From Sphingobacteriales bacterium (GTDB lineage: Bacteria > Bacteroidota > Bacteroidia > Chitinophagales > CAIOSU01), in contig JAIXOI010000035.1 of assembly GCA_027486795.1 (NCBI GenBank), forward strand, positions 62,001 through 126,000: DNA of 64,000 nucleotides. The letters are read 5' to 3'. The notes below the pieces were generated by a model that was not told the origin of the DNA, did not search any database, and saw only the letters and a program-made list of their open reading frames with translations. Below are positions 16,380 through 25,706 of this stretch, piece after piece (position 1 is the stretch's first letter; each line of letters begins with the position of its first letter). A program made the position numbers and the translations under genes.

Positions 16380-19199
16380 ATGAAGGTTAAAACTACATTG
16401 GGAGAGAAACATTGGTGGATGGTGGCTCTTGTTTTAGGGTTGTTTGCCTTTGTCTTGTATGCCAACACCATTCCAAATAGCTATGCTATGGATGATGAGT
16501 TGGTTACCCGTAACCATCCGCTTACCAGCCAAGGCATAAAAGCCATTCCAGAGATATTTACTTCTTATTATTACGATAACAACATTGGTAATTACTATGA
16601 GTATAGGCCAGTAGTGCTTACCAGTTTTGCCATTGAGCACTCTCTATTTGGCGATAATGCCCACATAAGTCATGCCGTAAATGCACTATTGTATAGCATA
16701 TTGTGCATAGTATTATTCTTCGTTATTCGCTCGTTTAAGCCTGATATAAACTTTTTATATCCGGCATTAGCTACCATTATATTTGCAGCACACCCATTAC
16801 ACACCGAGGTTGTTGCCAGCATTAAAAACCGAGATGAGATGTTTAGCTTCTTGTTTGGTATTTTGGCTATGTTTTGGGGCTTAAAGTATGCTAGAAAGGG
16901 TACGGTCGTTGAATACTTACTGTTCATCTTTTTTATGCTACTCTCCGTTATGTCTAAGCGTTCGGTGCTTAGCTACACTATAATAATCCCATTAGCAGCG
17001 TGTTGGTTTTCGCAAGCTAGTTTAGTAAGGCTTGTCTCTATTTCCTTCCCGTTAATGCTGATTGTGCTGTTCTTTTCGCCAATATACGAGCAGTATATCA
17101 ACTCGCTTATTATTGGGGGTATTATTGGCTTCCCAATAGTCATTTGGGTGCTACGTACCGCAATGACTGAAGGTTGGGGCACTATTGTAAGCAAGACAAA
17201 ATTGGCATTTACTAGCATTGCGGCTAGCCCAACCGAAGAGGCTCCAAAAAATAATAGCACAGTGCAATCGTCGGCACCTTGGCTATCCCTAGCGGCACTG
17301 CTATTACTTACAGCGGGTTCATTACTTTCGCTATACCTTGATTTAAGAGTGTTAATGTATATCTGCCTTTCGCTGATATTTTTGTCCACGTTTTTATTCA
17401 AATCATCATTAAAGGGCTATCCGATAATTGCCATATTTCTCGTTATAGGATTAATCGCTGCTAACTTTCAATTTACGATTATTGCATATGCCATAGTTGG
17501 ACTGTTGGTAGGCGCATTTTTCTTCGGCGGTTTGCCATCAGCGGCCCGAATGATAACCCCAGTGGTAGCCATCGTGGTTGCTGCTGCTTACTTGTTCGGC
17601 ACGCTCAAAATCGGCGATTCTTTTATTGATATTGTAGTTCTAATAGCCATTGTAACAGCACACCATTTTATCAAGAACAAACGTATAATGCCCGCACTGT
17701 TATTGGCCATGGGTATTATGAAACTAATTGCCGAGCCCCAGTACCAGGTTATTTGGATAATGAACTTGGTGGGCGCAGTTTATCTTTTTATCCAACCAAG
17801 AATTAAGCAACCAATGGCTTTTTTCACTGGCTTAGCCACCGCAGGCCTGGTTACGGTATTTGTGCTGGTAATCTTCCCTTTTCAGCCAGTTAACCCTATT
17901 TATGAGCAAAACTTAGGTGCATATTACGAGAGTCTTCCCGACCCATATGGCGATGGTGAAAAAACAGTAACCAATGTAGTTCCGGGCGCAGGTAGGGAAG
18001 TTGATTTTATAGAGAATCCGCTAGTAAAGGAAAAGAAGTTTGCGACACGTTTAGGCACGGCGTCAAAGGTAATGGGCTATTACACATACTTAATGATAGC
18101 TCCAGTGCAGCTTAGATTTTACTATGGTTTCAATCAAATAGAAATAGTCAGGCTTACCAACCCAATAGCTATTGTTTGCCTAATTTCATTCTTGGGCTTA
18201 TTGGTGCTGGCTATTTGGCTGTATAAGCGCGATGCAATGCTAAGCTTTGCCCTACTGTACTTATTGTTTGGCTTGGTGTTTATTTCTAATCTTGGGGTAC
18301 TGCTTACGGGTATTGTTGCCGAACGTTTAGCATTTGGAACTTCATTAGGTTATTGCCTCCTACTGGCTTGGGGATTGATTGGGCTATTTAAAGTTGATGT
18401 TTATGGCGTTGTAAACTGGAAGCAGTTAAAACCTGCTTTACTAATTGTAGTAGTGGCTATAGTTGGCCTTTACGGCACTCGAACAATAATAAGAAACACC
18501 AATTGGAAGGATAAACTGACGCTATACACCCATGATGCCAACATGTCGCCCAACTCGGCAAAAGTACAACAGATGCTAGGCAATGAGTACTTAAACATGG
18601 GTATCAGAGATGAGGTTAACCAAACCAAACATTTTGGGCAGGCCGAAAAATACTTAAAAAAATCGCTTGAGGTTAACCCTAGGTTTCACTCGGCACTGCT
18701 CGATTTGGGTCACCTTTACAGCTTAAAAGAAGACTGTAGCAATGCTGTTATTTACTTAGAACGGTTTATTGCTGTATCGCCTCCGCCGCCATTAGTGCTG
18801 TTTCATTATGCTATTTGTTTAGATATGGTAGGCCGGTATACCGAAGCATTGACCTATTATGAGCGCTACATTGCCGCCGATCCGTATTACACCGCCGGAT
18901 ATTCGAACCTCAGCTATCTTTATTTTAGGTTGGGCAAAATAGATAAAGCTTTGGAAGTAAGTAAAAACGCCATTGCCCTTATGCCCAATGAACCTGATGC
19001 ATATATCAATGTGGGTAAAGTTTATTTGGAGTCAAACCAACCTTTAGAGTCTATTCCTTATTTTGAAAAGGCATATGCATTAAACCCCAATGATTTGAAT
19101 ATGGTGCTGCAATTGTGGGACCTACATACACAAATCGGCGACCCCGCGCGTGGGCAATTTATGAAGGAGCGGGCCATTGCATTGGGGCATAAATTTTAA
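16380..19199 (+). CDS. TMTC-like polytopic membrane protein with C-terminal TPR repeats (GT-C fold)
   Basis: The 939-residue protein has about 14 or more hydrophobic segments over residues 12-700, then a periplasmic TPR region of about five repeats (residues 715-935). Near the N-terminus, MDDELVTRNHPL (Asp38, Asp39) and later AAHPLHTEVVASIKNRDEMF match the layout of TMTC/GT-C proteins. These use polyprenyl-phosphate-linked sugars, with the acidic pair in the first outer loop being catalytic. The TPR part probably binds the protein acceptor. It lies just after the glycan locus and carries its own possible promoter. Protein O-glycosylation is inferred; a purely structural TPR membrane protein is the alternative. 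Confidence 0.7.
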   Translation: MKVKTTLGEKHWWMVALVLGLFAFVLYANTIPNSYAMDDELVTRNHPLTSQGIKAIPEIFTSYYYDNNIGNYYEYRPVVLTSFAIEHSLFGDNAHISHAVNALLYSILCIVLFFVIRSFKPDINFLYPALATIIFAAHPLHTEVVASIKNRDEMFSFLFGILAMFWGLKYARKGTVVEYLLFIFFMLLSVMSKRSVLSYTIIIPLAACWFSQASLVRLVSISFPLMLIVLFFSPIYEQYINSLIIGGIIGFPIVIWVLRTAMTEGWGTIVSKTKLAFTSIAASPTEEAPKNNSTVQSSAPWLSLAALLLLTAGSLLSLYLDLRVLMYICLSLIFLSTFLFKSSLKGYPIIAIFLVIGLIAANFQFTIIAYAIVGLLVGAFFFGGLPSAARMITPVVAIVVAAAYLFGTLKIGDSFIDIVVLIAIVTAHHFIKNKRIMPALLLAMGIMKLIAEPQYQVIWIMNLVGAVYLFIQPRIKQPMAFFTGLATAGLVTVFVLVIFPFQPVNPIYEQNLGAYYESLPDPYGDGEKTVTNVVPGAGREVDFIENPLVKEKKFATRLGTASKVMGYYTYLMIAPVQLRFYYGFNQIEIVRLTNPIAIVCLISFLGLLVLAIWLYKRDAMLSFALLYLLFGLVFISNLGVLLTGIVAERLAFGTSLGYCLLLAWGLIGLFKVDVYGVVNWKQLKPALLIVVVAIVGLYGTRTIIRNTNWKDKLTLYTHDANMSPNSAKVQQMLGNEYLNMGIRDEVNQTKHFGQAEKYLKKSLEVNPRFHSALLDLGHLYSLKEDCSNAVIYLERFIAVSPPPPLVLFHYAICLDMVGRYTEALTYYERYIAADPYYTAGYSNLSYLYFRLGKIDKALEVSKNAIALMPNEPDAYINVGKVYLESNQPLESIPYFEKAYALNPNDLNMVLQLWDLHTQIGDPARGQFMKERAIALGHKF

Positions 19200-19312
19200 A
19201 ACTACAAACAATAATATACTGGCAATCAATACCAATGCAACCTTTGGGGTGCTGTCGGCATCTTACTCTAGTTAGTATTATCCATTGTGAATTTAGTTTA
19301 GGCTTTCCACAA

Positions 19313-19353
19313 GAAAGGCTGCCCATTACACGCGGGCAGCCTTTCCTGTTTTA
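19313..19353 (+). terminator. Rho-independent terminator after TMTC-like gene
   Basis: A perfect 12-bp stem GAAAGGCTGCCC (19313-19324) and GGGCAGCCTTTC (19334-19345) with a 9-base loop is followed by CTGTTTTATT. The T-rich tail is on the plus strand only, so it terminates the gene ending at 19199 and protects the convergent gene at 19380. Confidence 0.8.
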
Positions 19354-19379
19354 TTCCTATTGCCAGTTTAGGAGCATGA

Positions 19380-20021
19380 TTACTTTATCACCAAACCATT
19401 TAACAAGGCTTCCATTTGCTTTTTCAATTGTTTGAATAGCGACGTCATAGTATAGGCGTGAAACTGCCAAGTGCCGCTGCTGTTAGAGTAGTAGTAAGAA
19501 TAATAGGTAGCATTAATGCCCTCTATATTGCCTTCCATTTGCATCAAAGCTACTTTCTTGCCATTTACCATTCTATATTCCTTGCTAATCACTTTAAAAT
19601 TCGGGGCACTAGATTGTGCGTTTTCAAGAGCAATTTCTAACAACGATTCTACTGGTATTTCTACTTTTTCGTAAATCATGATGCCATAAGCCACCTTTCC
19701 GTTCATTTCAAGGGCAAGTTCGGCGTCATCATTGTATTTACTGGGGTTTGCTTTTACCCATATTGATGGGTCGTACCATATTTCGTAAATACCTTTTCCG
19801 CCCGAAAGAAATTTTGTTGAGGCAGCAGGTTTGGTAAACTTGGTATCGTTAAGCAATATCTTATCTATGTTTGCGCTCGAAGAGTACTTATCTTGAAATA
19901 CCCATGTACCATCATCATTCAACAACACGGTATCGCCACCAGTAGTTATGGCCTTGGTTTGAGCATGCGCCGACAAACCAATGGCAAGAAATAAAATCGC
20001 AATTAGGAATAACCTCATCAT
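19380..20021 (-). CDS. Secreted protein of unknown function
   Basis: The 213-residue product has a Sec signal peptide (MMRLFLIAILFLAIGLSAHAQ, cleavage near residue 21). This is followed by LLNDDGTWVFQDKY, a short motif common at the start of Bacteroidota secreted proteins. The rest is a mixed alpha/beta domain with IYEIWYDPSIW and conserved-looking aromatic residues, probably one compact periplasmic domain (about residues 60-210). No catalytic motif is visible. The gene is monocistronic, convergent with the TMTC-like gene and divergent from the M16 pair starting at 20211. Confidence 0.65.
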   Translation of the reverse strand: MMRLFLIAILFLAIGLSAHAQTKAITTGGDTVLLNDDGTWVFQDKYSSSANIDKILLNDTKFTKPAASTKFLSGGKGIYEIWYDPSIWVKANPSKYNDDAELALEMNGKVAYGIMIYEKVEIPVESLLEIALENAQSSAPNFKVISKEYRMVNGKKVALMQMEGNIEGINATYYSYYYSNSSGTWQFHAYTMTSLFKQLKKQMEALLNGLVIK

Positions 20022-20210
20022 ATTTTTTTATAGAAGTAAAATTGACTCAAAATAATAAGAACCCAACAACAGATACGTCACTTTTTTGGGGTAAAAAGGA
20101 ATATTAACGTAAATAGCCAGTCTATTAATCGGGTAAGTTAGTCGATGGAGCACTATGGTTTGTGCCAAATGCTTTATTTTCGGGGTGTTAAAAACTAAAC
20201 AACGAGCATT

Positions 20211-21575
20211 ATGAATAAATTAAGTTTAATGGTGGTTGCTTTGCTTATCGCAACTGGGGTATTTGCCCAGCAAAAGCTTCCATCCAATTTCTTCTTTACC
20301 ACGCTTGACAATGGCTTACAGGTTTTGGTTATTGAAGACAACTCAGTACCTCTTGCTACTGTAGAAATATGTGTGCACAACGGGGCCTATTGCGAAAGCC
20401 CCGAGTACAATGGTCTGTCGCACTTGTACGAGCATATGTTTTTTAAAGCAAACAAAGACATTCCATCGCAGGAGGCTTTTATGAAACGAATACAGGAGCT
20501 TGGCATATCATTTAATGGCACCACCTCTACAGAGCGCGTAAACTATTTTATAACCTTGGGCAATGCCAAACTAAACGAAGGCTTGCAGTTTATGAACTCG
20601 GCTATACGCTATCCTTTGTTTTTGGAAGAGGAAATGAAAAAGGAAAACCCAGTAGTAGATGGTGAGTTTCAACGAAACGAATCGAACCCGGTATTTTTCT
20701 TGTTAAAGGATATGGACCACCGCTTATGGGGCGATTTATACAGCCGGAAAAACACTATCGGGGATCATGACATTATTATGACTGCTACGCCCGAGAAAAT
20801 GCGCATCATACAAGAAAAATATTACTATCCCAATAACTCCATTATTGTAATTGCCGGAGACGTAAACCACGAAACAGTTTTAAAGCAAGTAAATGAGATT
20901 TATGGCGATTGGAAACCATCTGATTTTGACCCTTTTGAAAAGTACCCTATACCTACTTTTGAGCCATTAAAAGGAAATCAATATTTTGTAACTGAAAACG
21001 ACAATGCCCAAGTGCCTATCATTTTACGTAGCTACTTTGGCCCCGATACCCGTGGCGATATAGCCGCTACCTATGCCGCCGACGTGTTTTCGTTTATACT
21101 AAGCCAAAAGTCGTCTAAGTTGCAACAAGACTTGGTTGATAAAGGATTGGCATTGCAAGTACAAGTAAGTTACTCTACCCAAAAGTATGTTGGCCCGATA
21201 CAAATATTCTTGGTGCCAAACCCCACAAAGGTTAAAGAAGCATACCAGGTATTGCAGCAGCACATTGAAATGTGGGACCAAGACGACTACTTTACCGATG
21301 AGCAGCTAGAAACCGCCAAAACCATGTTGGCTATACAAGATGCTTACAGCAAAGAAAGTACTTCCGATTTTGTATCAACACTTACTTATTGGTGGTCATC
21401 AGCTTCGTTAGATTATTACACCTCTTATGTTGAAAATCTACAGAAGGTAACCCGCGCCGATATTAAAGCCTATGTAAAGAACTACATTAAGGGGAAATAT
21501 TATGTGGATGGCATCTTGATGTCGTCAAAATTAAAAGAGAATACTGGTATAACTAGCTTTGAAGACATACGCTAA
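20211..21575 (+). CDS. Secreted M16-family zinc metallopeptidase, catalytic subunit
   Basis: The 454-residue protein has a signal peptide ending near VFAQQ (residue 20). It carries the inverted zinc motif HxxEH as HLYEH (His71, Glu74, His75), with a third ligand probably at Glu152 in VVDGEFQRNESNP. This is the active half of an M16B pair, as in mitochondrial processing peptidase and bacterial pitrilysin-like two-subunit proteases, which cleave short peptides in a closed chamber. The partner gene starts 13 bp downstream. The substrate is probably a periplasmic peptide. Confidence 0.88.
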   Translation: MNKLSLMVVALLIATGVFAQQKLPSNFFFTTLDNGLQVLVIEDNSVPLATVEICVHNGAYCESPEYNGLSHLYEHMFFKANKDIPSQEAFMKRIQELGISFNGTTSTERVNYFITLGNAKLNEGLQFMNSAIRYPLFLEEEMKKENPVVDGEFQRNESNPVFFLLKDMDHRLWGDLYSRKNTIGDHDIIMTATPEKMRIIQEKYYYPNNSIIVIAGDVNHETVLKQVNEIYGDWKPSDFDPFEKYPIPTFEPLKGNQYFVTENDNAQVPIILRSYFGPDTRGDIAATYAADVFSFILSQKSSKLQQDLVDKGLALQVQVSYSTQKYVGPIQIFLVPNPTKVKEAYQVLQQHIEMWDQDDYFTDEQLETAKTMLAIQDAYSKESTSDFVSTLTYWWSSASLDYYTSYVENLQKVTRADIKAYVKNYIKGKYYVDGILMSSKLKENTGITSFEDIR

Positions 21576-21588
21576 ACCCTGAAGAACC

Positions 21589-22914
21589 ATGAAATTGAGT
21601 CAATATAAATCCATCGTTTTGCTGCTTGTGGCATTATTGTCCACTGGCATGATAACTGCCCAAACCAAAGAAATAACGGTTGATGGGTTGAAGATAATTT
21701 TGAAACAAACCCCTAAAGACGTAGTAAGCGTGCGTTTGTTTATTAAAGGCGGCACTGATAACTATAGCAAAGCCAAAGAAGGGATTGATGCGCTAACATT
21801 AAGTCTAGCTGTGCAAGGTGGAACCCGCACCCGCGATGCAGTAACCTATGCCACCGAAGCAGAGAAAATTGGTTCCGTTTTGGGTGCAGATGCGCAACTT
21901 GAGTATAGCGAAATAAGTATGACCTGTGTGAAATTGTTTTGGGATAAAAGCTGGGATTTGTTTGCTGATGCAATTTTAAATCCTGCGTTTGATGCTAAAG
22001 AGTTTGGGCTAATAAAAGAGCAGTTTATGGCCAATGCCATGTCTTCAATTAGCGACCCAGACCAGCATCTTAAAAACCTTGCGCTTAGCAATGCGTTCAA
22101 AGGCACCCAATATGAGCGTATTCCTGATGGTTCGCCGAAAGGGATTGAGAGCATTACATTGGACGATGTAAAGGCCCACTACAAAAAAATATTGGGCAAG
22201 CAACGTTGCTTTTTGGTGGTGGTAGGCAACATTACCGAGGCCGATTTGGTTGCTAAAGTTAAAGCTACCTTGGCTAAAATGCCTTTTGGTACTGCATACA
22301 AACCTACCCCGAGAACTTTAATTACCAAAGGAGGTATTTTTATTGAAGACCGGGATATTGCTACCAATTACCTTCGTGGTATGATGAGTGCCCCAACCAA
22401 GGAAACAGCAGAGGGAGCTGTAATGCAACTAGGTATGTCAATTTTGGGCAGTCGCTTTTTTGTGGAGTTGCGCACCAAGCGTAGTTTGTCATATGCACCT
22501 GCAGCGTTTTATTCAGGGGGTGTATTGCTAAACCCCTACAACACAATTTACATTACCACTCAAGATCCCAAACAGAGTATACAGGTAATGACCGATATAA
22601 TTAATGAGATAAAGAAAAACGGATTTGAGCAAAGTGAGCTTAACGACCAAAAGCAGATGTTTCTTACTCAACACTATATGAGCCAGCAAACTACCAGCGA
22701 GCAAAGCCTTACACTTGGCATGTATGAAGTTTTAAGCTCTTGGAAACTTTCGGAGCAATTTCAGGTAGATGTAAGCAATACTACGTTAAATGAACTAAAT
22801 AAAGTGTTCGACAAATATACCAAAGCCATACAATGGACTTATCTTGGCAAGCAGGCTCAGGTAAAGCAAGAAGATTTTAAGCAAACCGTAGAAGAAAAGA
22901 AAAAGCCTTACTAA
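21589..22914 (+). CDS. Secreted M16-family protein, non-catalytic partner
   Basis: The 441-residue protein has a signal peptide (cleavage near MITAQT, residue 25) and the M16 fold. Where HxxEH should be, it reads GIDALTLSLA, so both histidines and the glutamate are lost. It keeps the C-terminal R/Y-type substrate-holding segment RFFVELRTKRSLSYAPAAF, as inactive M16B subunits do. Together with the gene at 20211-21575 it should form a heterodimer with one active and one structural subunit. A bidirectional terminator follows at 22938-22974. Confidence 0.85.
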   Translation: MKLSQYKSIVLLLVALLSTGMITAQTKEITVDGLKIILKQTPKDVVSVRLFIKGGTDNYSKAKEGIDALTLSLAVQGGTRTRDAVTYATEAEKIGSVLGADAQLEYSEISMTCVKLFWDKSWDLFADAILNPAFDAKEFGLIKEQFMANAMSSISDPDQHLKNLALSNAFKGTQYERIPDGSPKGIESITLDDVKAHYKKILGKQRCFLVVVGNITEADLVAKVKATLAKMPFGTAYKPTPRTLITKGGIFIEDRDIATNYLRGMMSAPTKETAEGAVMQLGMSILGSRFFVELRTKRSLSYAPAAFYSGGVLLNPYNTIYITTQDPKQSIQVMTDIINEIKKNGFEQSELNDQKQMFLTQHYMSQQTTSEQSLTLGMYEVLSSWKLSEQFQVDVSNTTLNELNKVFDKYTKAIQWTYLGKQAQVKQEDFKQTVEEKKKPY

Positions 22915-22937
22915 GCGGTTAGGTTTTTGATGAAATT

Positions 22938-22974
22938 AAAAAAGCTGTAGCCAAATAGGTTACAGCTTTTTTTT
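22938..22974. terminator. Bidirectional terminator shared by convergent M16 genes
   Basis: AAAAAGCTGTA (22939-22949) pairs with TACAGCTTTTT (22961-22971) around an 11-base loop, with T-runs on both strands. It ends the plus-strand M16 gene (stop at 22914). It also overlaps the last codons and stop of the minus-strand gene (stop at 22960-22962), so its poly-A arm encodes the terminal KKKL of that protein. Confidence 0.75.
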
Positions 22975-24705
22975 GTTGAATATTGGCGATACCGAAATTT
23001 GGTAAACTTGGTTATCGTCACCACTAAGCAAAGTACCAGTACCTTTCAGCTGTTTGGCTAGCACGCCATTGTTTAAAAGCAAAGCCATTAGCTTGGCTGT
23101 TCTGTATATATCAAGACGGTAAGTTTTGTCATCTGTTAAAATGCTATTAGGGTAAATGTAGAACCCTTCAAATTTTTTAAGCTCAAGCGCCAGTGAGTCG
23201 TCCTTTACATTCAACAACTCTGATTTGTGGGCCGTAGCATTAAGTGCAACTTGCAGGTCGCTATTTATGAGTAAGGTTTGTGTAAAAGCAACCAAAATAG
23301 AGTCGTCGGCAGTCGAAGCGAATTTTGCTGTGTTCTTTTGAAAATAAAATTTAACGCTATCAATACCAGTGTAAGTTGTAGCAAACTTGTTATAGTCGTA
23401 TGTTGCAGAGTCTGCATCGTTCAGTAGCAACAGGGTTGTATAATTTTGATTGACAACATAGTCGCCTATTGCCTTTGAAATTAGTTTTGCATCCACTATG
23501 CTGATCATATCGTTAAATGTGCCAACCCATGGCAGCGTGTTTTGCGACCAATATTGCGAAATCAGTAACATCTTTTTCGATGGGTCATTAATCAAGTTTT
23601 TATACTGTTTGATTATTTCATTTTTAGCAATTTCAATTTCACCTTCCGAAAAGAACTCTTTTTCGCTCAAGAGGAGCATCAAGGTATCGAAATTGCCATA
23701 AGCAACATGCAGGGAGTCTATTGCAGGGGTTATGTGCCAAGTTAACGACGAAGCATATTGTAACGGGTCGTAAGCGAGGCGCAATTGAGCAATTCCCAAA
23801 CTACTGCAAATGCTGTCAATTCTTTTTGATTGCAGCAGCAGTTGTTTTAAAACCAAGGTGGCTAACGAACCTTTGATATCGTATGATAGATAGGCGCCAT
23901 GATACATTTTTTGATACTTTGATGGCATGGCGTTGCCAACGCTATAAACCACTTGGCTAGATAGCTTGGGCTGCGAAAACAAGTTTGCTAACTTGGTATT
24001 GAAAAGCTCATTGGGGCACGACGACACATAGCTCAACATTTCCTGGGTTTTACTCCATACATTTCTAAAACTTTCGGGTCCGCTGTAGGCCAACAACGCA
24101 AACTCGATGCAATAACTTTGCCTGTAAAGTTTTGCAACCTTATCTATAGTGACACTGTCCGCCATAGGTATGGGGCCATAAAGACTAAAAGCTGGGGCAC
24201 GATTAGTCCATTGTCTCTCAATTAAGGTTTGCTCAGCCGGATACAGTAAGGTATTCTGAATTATTGAAAACAAGGTAGCGTTTTGGGCTATTGCTGCAGC
24301 AAAGGCTATACTATCGGGTGTTTGGGCATAATGCTGTGAAATGGCAGTTAAGGCTCGCTCAAATTGTGACGACTTAACCGTAAATCGGTAAGTACAAAGA
24401 TCGAAACCAAACCGGGCATCCACTTTAATGCCGCTGTCAAATTGTTTAAGTTGCTTTTGTATACCGTTTAAAAAGGCTGTGTGGCACACATAAGCCAAGC
24501 CATCGTTACTCTCGTCTTCAGCCATAGAACCGAAACGAAATGCCAGCTGCATATCATATTGGTTGCTGTTCGGCAATTGCGAGTAAAATAAGTGCAGTCC
24601 ATTGTTAAGGCGCTGCTGGTGCTCGTTTGGTGCAAGATATGTTTGCCCAACCGCTAATTGAGTGACGAACAAAAGAATACAGCACAAAAAGTAAATCTTT
24701 CTCAT
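22960..24705 (-). CDS. Secreted degenerate M16-like protein
   Basis: The 581-residue protein has a signal peptide (cleavage near AVGQT, residue 21). Its N-terminal sequence LNNGLHLFYSQLPNSNQYDMQLAFRFGS is typical of M16 peptidases. In the position of HxxEH it has GLAYVCHTAF: the first His is Tyr, the Glu is His and the second His is Thr, so it cannot bind zinc in the usual way. The second half is poorly conserved, with long Ser/Asp/Leu-rich helices. It is convergent with the M16 pair and may be a third, regulatory or binding, member of the same system, or a diverging paralogue. Confidence 0.65.
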   Translation of the reverse strand: MRKIYFLCCILLFVTQLAVGQTYLAPNEHQQRLNNGLHLFYSQLPNSNQYDMQLAFRFGSMAEDESNDGLAYVCHTAFLNGIQKQLKQFDSGIKVDARFGFDLCTYRFTVKSSQFERALTAISQHYAQTPDSIAFAAAIAQNATLFSIIQNTLLYPAEQTLIERQWTNRAPAFSLYGPIPMADSVTIDKVAKLYRQSYCIEFALLAYSGPESFRNVWSKTQEMLSYVSSCPNELFNTKLANLFSQPKLSSQVVYSVGNAMPSKYQKMYHGAYLSYDIKGSLATLVLKQLLLQSKRIDSICSSLGIAQLRLAYDPLQYASSLTWHITPAIDSLHVAYGNFDTLMLLLSEKEFFSEGEIEIAKNEIIKQYKNLINDPSKKMLLISQYWSQNTLPWVGTFNDMISIVDAKLISKAIGDYVVNQNYTTLLLLNDADSATYDYNKFATTYTGIDSVKFYFQKNTAKFASTADDSILVAFTQTLLINSDLQVALNATAHKSELLNVKDDSLALELKKFEGFYIYPNSILTDDKTYRLDIYRTAKLMALLLNNGVLAKQLKGTGTLLSGDDNQVYQISVSPIFNKKKL

Positions 24706-24752
24706 ACAAATACAAAGGTAAGGTTAAATGCACAGCAACAACGAATGAACTG

Positions 24753-25571
24753 CTACCAATAATATAGTTGCAGGTGCTGCGGCTGTCTTATTTCTTTCCT
24801 AAAAAACACCATGCCCATTCTATAGAAATCAAGGCTTAAGGTTACTTCCGGCCTTGCTATAATGTTCTGCCAAGCCTCTTGCATTTCGGCGCTCCAGTTA
24901 ATGTCATCAAAAACCAGAATAGTATCGTTGTGCGTATTTGGCAAAATACTTTCGTAGTAAAATATGGTTGACTGTTTGCGGTGGTCGCCATCAATAAAAA
25001 CCAAATCTACCTTGCCTATCTTTAAAAGCGCTTCAACGAGTGTTTTATTGAAATCGCCTACTATTACTTCGCTGTTTGTTAAACCTAGCTTATCTATCAT
25101 TCCATTTGCTATGGCTGCTAGTTCAGGGTTTCCTTCTAATGTTATAAACCTATTTACTGATGTGCCAGAGGCCAAATACAATGCGCTAATGCCCGTTCCG
25201 GTTCCTAGCTCCAGTATATTCGCTGTGCCAAAATAGTTGGCCGTTCGCCACAATAACTTGCCATACAAAGTAGGAATGGCAGTGGCGCGCACTTTACTGG
25301 AGACAGTTCGCAAAGATTCATCCTTTTTAGCTCCTAGGTCAAGGGATTGTATAGGTGCAGTGTTTCTCTTCAAATCAGCACGTTGTGCTTCTATTTGCAT
25401 CCAAATCGTTTCCTGCTTACTACTGCGCAATACTTTATTGATGTATTGGAACACAAAGTCGGAGTGTACATGGTAACGGCTTTTGCCGTGCCATAAATAA
25501 TTGAGTAAACTTCGGGTCCTGAATAAAATGGGCGACAATTTTTTGTTGCAAAAATAAGCTTCCGAGACCAT
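24753..25571 (-). CDS. Class I SAM-dependent methyltransferase (O-methyltransferase-like)
   Basis: The 272-residue protein contains motif I ILELGTGTGISALYLA (about residues 120-135), the acidic loop ITLEGNPELAAIA, and DLVFIDGDHRKQSTIFYYE. The last is the metal/substrate-side Asp-Gly-Asp-His segment found in caffeoyl-CoA-like and related O-methyltransferases. The N-terminal 100 residues (YLWHGKSRYHVHSDFVFQYI) are a conserved Bacteroidota-style helical lid. It has no membrane segment. It starts divergent from the outer-membrane protein gene at 25707, about 135 bp apart. The substrate is unknown. Confidence 0.8.
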   Translation of the reverse strand: MVSEAYFCNKKLSPILFRTRSLLNYLWHGKSRYHVHSDFVFQYINKVLRSSKQETIWMQIEAQRADLKRNTAPIQSLDLGAKKDESLRTVSSKVRATAIPTLYGKLLWRTANYFGTANILELGTGTGISALYLASGTSVNRFITLEGNPELAAIANGMIDKLGLTNSEVIVGDFNKTLVEALLKIGKVDLVFIDGDHRKQSTIFYYESILPNTHNDTILVFDDINWSAEMQEAWQNIIARPEVTLSLDFYRMGMVFFRKEIRQPQHLQLYYW

Positions 25572-25633
25572 GCACCCTAATTAAAAAAGCAAAAAACAGC
25601 CAACCGTCCAAACTATCGCATGATTATTATTGT

Positions 25634-25641
25634 TAATTTTG
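25634..25641 (+). promoter_or_regulatory. Possible -7 element TAATTTTG before outer-membrane protein gene
   Basis: TAATTTTG matches TAnnTTTG and lies 65 bases upstream of the ATG at 25707. No TTG occurs at the expected -33 position, so this is a partial match. Confidence 0.3.
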
Positions 25642-25706
25642 TATGCATCCTTAAGTATACTTAGGCACGGCGTTTGCTTGGTAAAAGGACACCACAACTA
25701 GACCAA

